DNA of 23,476 nucleotides from positions 1 to 23,476 of the forward strand of contig JADJYU010000019.1 in assembly GCA_016719565.1 (NCBI GenBank), read 5' to 3'. Shown here in pieces: positions 1-5,900 of the stretch. Each line of letters starts with the position of its first letter. Position 1 is the first letter of the stretch. This DNA is from Ignavibacteria bacterium (lineage in GTDB: Bacteria; Bacteroidota; Ignavibacteria; Tepidaquicellales; Tepidaquicellaceae). The notes under the pieces are model-generated. The model did no database searches. It saw only the letters and a list, made by a program, of their open reading frames with translations, and had not been told where the DNA came from. A program made the position numbers and the translations under genes.

Positions 1-89
1 AATCCATTCACAAGAGGGACAATTATCATTTTTTTGTTATTTCATAAAGATTAAATTTGATTTAATTTTAAACTAAAAAAAATAATATT

Positions 90-274
90 ATGACAACATT
101 ATTCTCGAAAAAGCCGTTGATCAGATCTCTAAGCTCCCTGAAAATGAGCAGGATGAAATTGCTAAATTCATTCTTGATGAATTGAAGACGAAAAGTATGG
201 TATAACAAATTCAGGAATTCTCAAGCGGATTATCGATTTTAGCTGATCAGGCGATAAAATCAATGATCGATTAA
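90..274 (+). pseudogene. small antitoxin-like protein, frameshifted
   Basis: Reading across three frames gives a coherent protein of about 61 residues. It starts MTTIILEKAVDQISKLPENE, continues through QDEIAKFILDEL and KWYNKFRNSQAD, and ends LADQAIKSMID. The pattern of LPENEQDEIAKFILDEL, an aromatic KW.. segment and LADQAI matches a family of short proteins common in cyanobacteria and Chlorobi genomes, usually annotated as antitoxin-like or hypothetical, and often next to a RelE- or PIN-type toxin. No toxin gene is visible nearby. Frame changes are needed near 96 (one base missing), near 197 and near 226 (one base missing). The usual C-terminal tail after LADEAL is short or absent. It could be a decayed orphan or an intact gene damaged by sequence errors. 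The family assignment is from memory of the pattern. Confidence 0.5.
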
Positions 275-339
275 AATGATCAATGATTAGTATTGAAACG
301 TTTATTAATAATTCATAAGTTAATTATAAGTTTACATCA

Positions 340-399
340 CTAAGGAGAGTATCCTTAGCCCGACCCATTAACAGCAATGTTAATGGGTCTATTTATTAT
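340..399. terminator. two adjacent hairpins with AT-rich tail
   Basis: Two perfect inverted repeats lie side by side. The first has a 7-bp stem (CTAAGGA at 340-346, loop GAGTA, TCCTTAG at 352-358). The second has an 11-bp stem (GACCCATTAAC at 362-372, loop AGCAAT, complement at 379-389), followed by TATTTATTAT. A rho-independent terminator is the simplest reading, for transcripts from the small gene upstream. A short structured RNA is also possible. The tail is not a clean T run. Confidence 0.45.
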
Positions 400-534
400 A
401 GCAGACAAAGTTCATCAATTATCATGATCAATTATCAATGATCAATATATTTTTCAACGTCAAATCATAATTTGTTTCTACAGAAAAGAAAGAGGTGCAT
501 AAGGTAGAGATGCAATATTTGCGTCTCTTGCCAG

Positions 535-559
535 CCTCCCAAGCTGGGGCTTAGGGAGG
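535..559. repeat. GC-rich palindrome, unit 1
   Basis: Near-perfect inverted repeat, CCTCCCAAGC / GCTTAGGGAGG around TGGG. It stands out as GC-rich in AT-rich surroundings. Same family as the units at 778-801, 838-861 and 1002-1027. Confidence 0.7.
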
Positions 560-628
560 AGGAGTGGAAAAACAAAAAACCCGCTTTTTTGCAGCGGGGT
601 TTCTGATATTACGATTTATTTATTTTTG

Positions 629-766
629 TTACTTCACCTTATCTCTCCGGAACGGATCATTCCCGTAACTGTCCTTGTCGCTTATAGTACCGTCCCTGTT
701 ATGAATCACAAGTTCGGACTTTTATTTCTTGCGATCTTCCTTGCACGAGTGACAGCTTCAGATTTT
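629..766 (-). pseudogene. truncated DUF2188 gene fragment
   Basis: Minus-strand reading gives KSEAVTRARKIARNK, then after one missing base SELVIHNRDGTISDKDSYG and NDPFRRDKVK before a TAA at 629-631. This corresponds to the C-terminal 45 or so residues of the DUF2188 protein encoded at 1092-1327. The N-terminal half, including the start and the conserved WAVKG segment, is absent. At the break the sequence changes to an unrelated GC-rich palindrome. One A is also missing from the AAAAA run in the codons for the NKK segment, near 720. It is most likely a dead partial duplicate. Confidence 0.75.
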
Positions 767-777
767 AACCTCCTCTC

Positions 778-801
778 CCGCCCAAGCCCCAGCTTGGGCG
801 G
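778..801. repeat. GC-rich palindrome, unit 2
   Basis: Perfect inverted repeat: a 10-bp arm CCGCCCAAGC, loop CCCA, then its complement. The loop is the complement of the TGGG loop in the other three units, so this copy is inverted relative to them. It lies directly at the point where the truncated DUF2188 copy loses homology. Confidence 0.75.
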
Positions 802-837
802 ATCGGCTTAGGAAGTAGAGTGAAACCTATAACAGCT

Positions 838-861
838 CTTCCCAAGCTGGGGCTTGGGAAG
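838..861. repeat. GC-rich palindrome, unit 3
   Basis: Perfect inverted repeat: CTTCCCAAGC, loop TGGG, GCTTGGGAAG. It lies between the two copies of the direct duplication. Confidence 0.75.
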
Positions 862-1001
862 GAAGGAGGGGTGGAAATATCAATTATCAATGATCAATTA
901 TCAATGATCAATATATTTTTCAACGTCAAATCATAATTTGTTTCTACAAAGAAGAAACCGGTGCATAAGGTAGAGATGCAATATTTTGCGTCTCTGCCAG
1001 C

Positions 1002-1027
1002 CCTCCCCAAGCTGGGGCTTGGGGAGG
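1002..1027. repeat. GC-rich palindrome, unit 4
   Basis: Perfect inverted repeat: an 11-bp arm CCTCCCCAAGC, loop TGGG, complement. It is the longest of the four units. It lies just beyond the probable terminator of the DUF2188 gene. Confidence 0.75.
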
Positions 1028-1037
1028 AGGAGGGAAA

Positions 1038-1066
1038 TAAAACCCGCTTTCTTACAGCGGGGTTTC
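1038..1066 (-). terminator. rho-independent terminator of DUF2188 gene
   Basis: On the minus strand, about 25 bp past the DUF2188 stop, the sequence reads AACCCCGCT, a short loop, AGCGGGTTTT, then ATTT. The stem is GC-rich and followed by T residues. A related copy lies at about 575-603 behind the truncated DUF2188 fragment. Confidence 0.65.
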
Positions 1067-1091
1067 TGATATTACGATTTATTTATTTCTC

Positions 1092-1327
1092 TTACTTCAC
1101 CTTATCTCTCTCCGGAAAAGGATCATTCCCATAACTGTCCTTATCGCTTATCTTTCCGTCTTTGTTGTGAATCACAAGTTCGGACTTTTTATTTCTTGCG
1201 ATTTTTCTTGCACGATTGACAGCTTCGGATTTTGTTCTGGTGATTTTGGTCCGGCGGAATTTTTCTCCCCTTTAACCGCCCATCCTTCCTTTACCGGTAT
1301 TACGTGCTGATTCTTTTTATTTTTCAT
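1092..1327 (-). CDS. DUF2188 domain protein (one frameshift)
   Basis: Small protein of about 78 residues. It starts MKNKKNQHVIPVKEGWAVKG and continues, after one missing base near 1250, through KITRTKSEAVNRARKIARNK, KSELVIHNKDGKISDKDSYG and NDPFPERDKVK. The N-terminal HVxPxxxGWAVKGE, the central AVxxARxIAxN helix and the C-terminal IHxxDGKIxxKDSYGxDPFP motif are the hallmarks of DUF2188. The function of that family is unknown. The start codon lies 27 bp after the end of the tail of the upstream minus-strand gene, so the two are probably co-transcribed, and a terminator hairpin follows. The gene is intact apart from the single-base deletion in a GGACC context, probably a sequence error. A truncated duplicate lies at 629-766. 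Confidence 0.8.
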
Positions 1328-1354
1328 TTTACTTTTTTACTTTTAATTTTTTTG

Positions 1355-1525
1355 TTAATGTTTACTTAATATTGCTTCAGATCCGGGTCTTACCTCATTT
1401 GTTTCTTCGGACACGTTATAGTTCGCTGCCTTGTCCAGGCGATGTCTCAATGACCTGACTGCCCTGACTGATTCGGAATTCTGAGATTCATTTCCTGCTG
1501 CTTCCCTCACCGGAAGTATTACCAT
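1355..1525 (-). CDS. possible frameshifted C-terminal tail of the 1519-2196 gene
   Basis: An open frame of 56 codons begins at an ATG that overlaps the stop codon of the upstream gene (ATGGTAA) and runs to 1355. It reads MVILPVREAAGNESQNSESV, then RAVRSLRHRLDKAANYNVSE, and ends SEAILSKH. Two readings are possible. It may be the natural tail of the 225-aa protein, separated by a one-base error near 1525-1535, or a small translationally coupled gene. The tail reading fits the compact spacing to the DUF2188 gene (27 bp) and the many indels elsewhere. No homologue is recognised. Confidence 0.35.
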   Translation of the reverse strand: MVILPVREAAGNESQNSESVRAVRSLRHRLDKAANYNVSEETNEVRPGSEAILSKH

Positions 1526-2196
1526 TCCTCGCGAACCCTCCTGTATGTCTGAATCCCAGGTCCTTTATCACTCTGGCGGATTTTATATCCCGCGTAGAAA
1601 TCAGGATCAACAATTCTGAATTCATTCATAAGTCTGTCTATTGAATCTAAAATACTGTCAGCTTCCTTAAACATGGTCTGCATTGTCTTCCTGGCACCGG
1701 ATTTAGTAGCTGTGCCGGTATTCTTTGCGCCCAGAGCATCGGCATATTGTGCGATCTTCGCTTCAAACTCTGCGAATTTAGCCGCAGTGATCCCGTATTT
1801 CGACAGGTCTTCAGGGAATCTTGCTGCCGTATCTCTTATCGAGGTCAACTCTATTACAAGTCCGGCATCTCTGAATTTAATAAAATCCGAAATTTTAAGA
1901 TTTACAGATTCCATCAGTTGTATATCGCCTTTTTTCTTTGCGTAAGAATATATTGCTCCGGCAACTGCAAGCCCGTAGTCCGTCGCCGTTTTTCTCATTT
2001 CCGCTTTATTTCTCACCTTTCCGGTTGTCGCCTTGCTTCTCTCGTTTTCAGTCGCTTCAATGTTATGAAGAATTGATTTGAATGTGTTCACATGATTCGA
2101 GAATTCTTCATTGTCCGTGTATCCCGCGCTGTGATCATCAAGATACGCGCGTACTCCTGTAAACATGGAGTATTTGTTTTTTTGATATTTAATCAT
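1519..2196 (-). CDS. hypothetical protein, helical Bacteroidota family
   Basis: 225 residues, start ATG at 2196, no signal peptide and no membrane segment. The sequence is mostly helical and charged. I recognise the general pattern of a family common in Bacteroidota genomes and annotated only as hypothetical. It has an N-terminal NKYSMFTGVRAYLDDHSA-like segment, a middle segment TDYGLAVAGAIYSYAKKKGD, a KYGITAAKFAEFEAKIAQYA segment, and a late EADSILDSIDRLMNEFRIVDPDFYAGY-type region. No catalytic motif is visible. The protein ends abruptly at RRVREEW. The next frame stays open for 56 codons, so the true C-terminus may be longer. It is followed closely by the DUF2188 gene, suggesting a two-gene transcript. 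Confidence 0.7.
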   Translation of the reverse strand: MIKYQKNKYSMFTGVRAYLDDHSAGYTDNEEFSNHVNTFKSILHNIEATENERSKATTGKVRNKAEMRKTATDYGLAVAGAIYSYAKKKGDIQLMESVNLKISDFIKFRDAGLVIELTSIRDTAARFPEDLSKYGITAAKFAEFEAKIAQYADALGAKNTGTATKSGARKTMQTMFKEADSILDSIDRLMNEFRIVDPDFYAGYKIRQSDKGPGIQTYRRVREEW

Positions 2197-2272
2197 TTTA
2201 CTAATTTTCCTTTCGCCGTATTTACGGCATTTTTTAGTTTATGGTTTATTGTTAATTCGCCGTTCCATCTCC

Positions 2273-2303
2273 GGTAGAGACGCCCAATTTGGGCGTCTCT
2301 ACC
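2273..2303. repeat. perfect 31-nt palindrome (GTAGAGACGC type)
   Basis: A 15-nt arm GGTAGAGACGCCCAA is followed by one T and the exact complement. The GTAGAGACGC core is a widely dispersed intergenic palindrome in Bacteroidota and cyanobacteria (from general knowledge). Degenerate versions occur at about 504-527 and 970-996 (AGAGATGCAA ... TTGCGTCTCT). It lies upstream of the minus-strand gene that starts at 2196. Confidence 0.8.
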
Positions 2304-2491
2304 TCTTTGCTGATGAGCAGATTCCGGAATCTTCGATTTGAAAATGTCCGGCTTTTTCTTTTGTTACTGGTTATTTCAATTTATTGCATTTTATTTCAGT
2401 TGATCTTATTACTTTTTATTTTTTATTGCCTCTGTTCATTTTTTTTTGTGAAAATTTTTCACTTTTAAAATTTTTCACTTTTTTGAAAAAT

Positions 2492-2908
2492 AATTTGACA
2501 TTCACCTCACATAATTTGACTCTCACTCTTCATAATTTGACATTCACTCTTCATAATTTGACTTTCACCTCGCATAATTTGACATTCACTTCACATAATT
2601 TGACATTCACTCGTAATAATTTGACATTCACTCGTAATAATTTGACTTTCACCTCGCATAATTTGACATTCACCTCATAATTTGCATTCACTTCTAATAA
2701 TTTGACATTCACTTCTAATAATTTGACATTCACTTCTAATAATTTGACATTCACTTCTAATAATTTGACTTTCACTTCTCATAATTTAACATTCACTGAA
2801 TATAATTTGACATTCACTGAAAATAATTTCACTTATACCACTCTTAATTTGACATTTACATCTCTTAATTTGACGTTCACATCTCTTAATTTGACGTTCA
2901 CATATCTT
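2492..2908. repeat. 21-bp tandem repeat array, 20 units
   Basis: Twenty head-to-tail units share the core AATTTGACATTCACTT plus a variable 5-nt end (CACAT, CGCAT, CTAAT, CTCAT and others). Units start at 2492, 2513, 2534 and so on every 21 bp. The exceptions are one 19-nt unit (2660-2678) and one 20-nt unit (2679-2698), which together restore a multiple of three. The units at the right end (from about 2804) are more diverged, while 2699-2782 is nearly uniform. Because 21 is divisible by three, both strands are open: heptapeptides of the NLTFTSN type on plus and KLLEVNV on minus. No convincing gene contains them. Confidence 0.95.
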
Positions 2909-3516
2909 CGCTTTGCATTCCCCTTTCTTTTTTTCATTTTCAGTTTTCATTTTATAACTTCTCCTTTTCTTTTTTCAGTTATCAGAACTCTTTATAAAGT
3001 ATCCCCGTCTCTTTATTCAGAATTTGCAGTCCTTTGTCTATATTATTCGCCTCTTCGCATCACATTCATCATTCTTCATTTGAATTCACGCTTTCTTTTT
3101 ACTGTGTAACTGTTTCATTTTATCAGACTCTGCATTCTCTGTTTTATTTTCAGGTTTCTTCTTTTCTGATCTGCACTTATTAATTTTAATTCTCCTTCTT
3201 ATGTGAGAATCTTAGAATTTCATTTTTCTTTGGTTACCACCTTCATTGAAATTATATTTACTTAAAATTACAGTTTAATTATTTTTCATTTGACCGTGAT
3301 CAGATTTGCGCTGTTAAGATCAGATGTATGTAAAAGAACTATACAAAATTAACGGGAGTTTGCTCTAAAAAACTACGGACATTTTGACGATTTTGTGAAG
3401 TGGCAATTTATCACCTTGACATTAGGTAGTTTTTTTTAGATAAGATTATAAAGAGTCGTTTTAAAGATAAAGGATTTTTTTCGTATTATATTTTAACTAT
3501 TAATCATAACAAAATT
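2909..3516. other. AT-rich non-coding stretch
   Basis: No convincing gene, RNA or repeat. The left part is pyrimidine-rich on the plus strand. A TTGACA at 3416-3421 followed by ATAAGATTATAAAG about 19 bp later could be the promoter of the gene starting at 3517, but the spacing is long and support is weak. Confidence 0.5.
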
Positions 3517-4969
3517 ATGCTCTCAGATATAAATTCTTTAACATACACTGAACTGAAGAGTTTTGAGACTTTCATACATTCACCTTACTTCAATGGGTAT
3601 GATACAATTAAAAAATTATTTCATTATTTAAAAAAAATATATCCGAACATACCGCAGAAAGCTGGTTTAGAAAAAATTATTTCCACTGCGGTATACGGTA
3701 ATGAAAAGGTAAGCAGTATAACAATCCGCAAGCTTGTATCAGACTTTGACAAACTGTTAGATAAATTTCTTATTCACGAAAGAACGGAAAGGGATAAACT
3801 GGAAAACGAGGTGAAACTGCTTAATGAATTCGGGAAAAAACTTTTATGGAGATCATATGAGAGAAAGATCACTGAAATGCAAAGCTATAGTGACAGTGAA
3901 TTTGGGATAGATGAAAATTATTATTTCAATAAGCTCAATTATTATTCAGAGTTCTTTATACATTCGCACACAACCAGCAGTAAGGATACATCTAAAATTT
4001 CCCTGAAGAAAATTGAATATCTTAATCTGTATTTTGTATATCAGACTTTGGTATTTAATATTAATTATTATTCCGACAGGTATACCCATAAAGCCGTAAA
4101 GCGGCGTCCCCCGGGTATGATCCAGAATGTTTACGGTTTCATTAATGAGCACATAAAATATTTCTCTAAGTCTTATCCTGACATAATGACACTGTATTAC
4201 AAAAGTCTGATGACAGAGACGGGTGATGTTAAATACTTTGACGCGCTGCAGAATTATTACAGACGCAATAAAACAAATTTGATACCAATCTGATGACGAT
4301 GTTTTATATGTCTTCGGAAGGATTTCTAAAAACGAGATCACTGCGTGAGCCGGACAGAAAGAATATTGCAAAATTATTCATCTTCCGTAAAAGTCCATTG
4401 AAGGAAAATATTTTGAGAATTTTTTCAGGGAAGGCAAAAACATCCCGCCGTTCCTCTTCTTCAGCATGGTAAACGACGCCGTAAAACTGAATCAGACTGA
4501 ATGGGCGGAAGAGTTCGTAAAGGTCCATAAGACATATCTTCTTCCGCAGTTCAGCAAGGACACTCTGAATATAACCCGGATCATCCTGGATTTTTTTAAG
4601 GGAGATCATTCCGACATTATCAAGAATATCAGCAAAATAAAAAAATCCAACACGTCGCAGTTCATCTATTCGCGGCTGATAAAGATGATGATGTACTTTG
4701 AGACAGGCGAATTCCCCGCCCTCCGCCGCGAAGCCGAATCCATGCGCAAATATCTTGACCGCAAAACCAAAGAGCAGACGCGTTTCGACGAACTGATCCG
4801 CTCTTCCTATAACTTTCTTAACAGTATTTACTACTTGGAAAAAATTAAAAACGACGAAGTGAATAAAAGCAGTAAGAAGTTTTTGCAGTTTCGGCAGGAT
4901 CTTACGTCTGGTCCAAGGATGCCGGAGTATTGGAATTGGTTTGAGGGGGCAGTTAATAATAAATTATAA
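3517..4969 (+). CDS. hypothetical protein of about 484 aa (two frameshifts)
   Basis: The reading frame starts at ATG 3517 (MLSDINSLTYTELKSFETFI) and needs one added base near 4280 (NKTNFDTNLMTMFYMSSEG) and one near 4394 (FRKSPIEGKYFENFFREGKN). It then runs to a TAA at 4967. The N-terminal ..LTYTELKSFETFIHSPYFN.. motif resembles a group of uncharacterised Bacteroidota proteins of about 500 residues that begin with an LxxxELKxFxxFxxSPYFN pattern. There is no signal peptide and no membrane helix. The rest is helix-rich with many Tyr, Lys and Phe, resembling a TPR-like helical repeat protein, but no clear repeat unit is visible. Base composition shifts: the last 500 bp are clearly richer in GC than the start. 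Function unknown. Confidence 0.7.
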
Positions 4970-5144
4970 ATTTTAAATATTAAATTTTAGAGCAGTAACA
5001 TAAATTTTTCCTGCTTTACAGTTTTTAAAAATGCTTCTCTTATTAATGAAACGCTTTACAGAATTCTCTCAAAGAAATTTTATAAGACTCCCGAGACTCC
5101 CCTTCCTTTTAAAACTATTGTTTTATTTACTTACGATACGTAGT

Positions 5145-5162
5145 CGCAGGCTTTAGCCTGCG
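5145..5162. repeat. CGCAGGCT hairpin, copy 1
   Basis: Perfect 8-bp stem CGCAGGCT, loop TT, AGCCTGCG, preceded by a TACGTAGT-like context. A second copy lies at 5470-5489 and shares the flanking CGTAG...GCGGAA words. Confidence 0.7.
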
Positions 5163-5301
5163 GAATATAGAAATTTAAACATAATCCCGGCTTTCCCGTT
5201 GCCCTGCGGATTATTTAAAAATATTCGTAAACCTGTATTTCCTTTTGGAATTTTTTTAATTAATTGCAAATGGTGGCTTCTCAACGGATTTTTACATTTT
5301 T

Positions 5302-5319
5302 CGCAACCTAAAAGTTGCG
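5302..5319. repeat. CGCAAC hairpin
   Basis: CGCAAC, loop CTAAAA, GTTGCG, followed by GCTACAA. It looks like a relative of the CGTAG-CGCAGGCT elements on either side (GCTAC is the complement of their GTAGC). Confidence 0.5.
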
Positions 5320-5469
5320 GCTACAAACCTTCAATTTATTTGAGAATTTGGAAGGTCTTCCTGTAAAATTATTTGTCTGAAGTATTTTCATCATCAATAG
5401 CTCTCATCATTGAGCCTTTTGGGAAATTTGATATGATATAAATATTCAGCATCTTAAAAATATTCGTAG

Positions 5470-5489
5470 CCGGAGGCTTTAGCCTGCGG
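5470..5489. repeat. CGCAGGCT hairpin, copy 2
   Basis: CCGGAGGCT, loop TT, AGCCTGCGG with one mismatch in the stem. Flanks match copy 1 at 5145. Confidence 0.65.
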
Positions 5490-5579
5490 AAAATTAAAAT
5501 ACAATCCCGGTTTTCTCATTGATTTAAAGTTTAGAATTTATAATTTGAAATTTATAATTTATAATTTAATAAAAGGTCT

Positions 5580-5611
5580 CCCCCCTTTAACAATGTATGG
5601 TCAAAGGGGGG
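5580..5611. repeat. C6T3 / A3G6 hairpin
   Basis: Arms CCCCCCTTT and AAAGGGGGG with a 14-nt loop. It starts a composite element that continues to about 5768 and shares modules with 17564-17790. Confidence 0.6.
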
Positions 5612-5631
5612 TTCTGTAAGTTGCGGTCTCA

Positions 5632-5677
5632 GAACTTATTAAAATATTTCAGATGTAGGTAAATACTTTTTCTATTT
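5632..5677. repeat. dispersed intergenic module, copy 1
   Basis: About 45 bp (containing CTTATTAAAATATT, then CAGATGTAGG and AAATACTTT) recur with a few changes at 17686-17729. In both places C/G-run hairpins flank the module. Confidence 0.7.
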
Positions 5678-5729
5678 TCTTTTACTTCTATCTTCATCAA
5701 CAACCGCCAGAAGCAAACCCCCCTGTGTC

Positions 5730-5751
5730 CCCCCTTTGAAAAAAAAGGGGG
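5730..5751. repeat. C5T3 / A3G5 hairpin
   Basis: An 8-bp stem CCCCCTTT / AAAGGGGG with a 6-nt loop. It is followed by AAGTGGTTTTGTTAAAT (5752-5768), a 17-nt word that recurs exactly at 17573-17589. Confidence 0.6.
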
Positions 5752-5900
5752 AAGTGGTTTTGTTAAATTAGAACTTTACTTTTCTTGTCTCCATAAGGAA
5801 ACACTTAAAGCTAGTTTCAACTCCTACATGATATAAATCATTTTTATTTAAAGCATATTTGTTTAATTTATCCGCAAATAATTAAGCAAAAGAGAAAAAT

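Larger units (their letters stand above)
424..766. repeat. direct duplication, copy A (with truncated DUF2188)
   Basis: This stretch is repeated at 890-1233, offset by about 466 bp, with scattered substitutions and indels. In order it holds a run of alternating ATCAATGATCAATT words, the segment TTTTTCAACGTCAAATC, a degenerate GTAGAGACGC-type hairpin near 504-527, an AAGCTGGGGCTT palindrome at 535-559, a terminator-like hairpin at about 575-603, and the 3' part of a DUF2188 gene on the minus strand. Homology stops at about 766, just before another GC-rich palindrome. Confidence 0.8.
890..1233. repeat. direct duplication, copy B (contains most of DUF2188 gene)
   Basis: Second copy of the segment at 424-766, with the same internal order. 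Here the DUF2188 gene continues to a proper start at 1327, so this is probably the parental copy and the other a truncated duplicate. The AAGCTGGGGCTT palindrome (1002-1027) and the terminator hairpin (about 1038-1066) are both better preserved than in copy A. Confidence 0.8.
4970..5900. other. repeat-rich intergenic region
   Basis: No gene is supported in these 930 bp. The region contains several dispersed-repeat types described separately: CGCAGGCT hairpins, a CGCAAC hairpin, C-run/G-run hairpins, and a low-complexity run of ATTTATAATTT words at about 5524-5570. It separates the hypothetical gene from the operon of secreted proteins, and the promoter of that operon should lie near its right end. 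No clear -33/-7 (TTTG / TAnnTTTG) Bacteroidota promoter could be picked with confidence. Confidence 0.6.

Noticed and set aside
626..811. Plus-strand 61-codon open frame over the first duplication copy
   Set aside because: It is the antisense of the truncated DUF2188 fragment, whose minus-strand reading is a recognised family.
535..1027. Insertion sequence with GC-rich palindromes as terminal repeats
   Set aside because: No transposase is encoded between them, and the palindromes are four near-equivalent units rather than a left/right pair.
2492..2908. CRISPR array
   Set aside because: Units are directly adjacent at 21 bp with no unique spacers, and no cas genes are present.
2492..2908. Array of promoters (TTGACA plus TAATAAT, or Bacteroidota TTTG / TAnnTTTG)
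   Set aside because: Spacing is wrong in both models. TTGACA to TAATAAT is about 8 or 29 bp, and the TTTG before the next unit is preceded by TAA, not by TAnn.
2384..3109. Plus-strand open frames giving NLTFTS-repeat proteins, and the minus-strand KLLEVNV frame (2551-2775)
   Set aside because: They stay open because a 21-bp unit without stops is repeated. Flanking codons are low-complexity Phe/Leu-rich, there is no plausible start or family, and the minus frame begins only at a GTG within a repeat.
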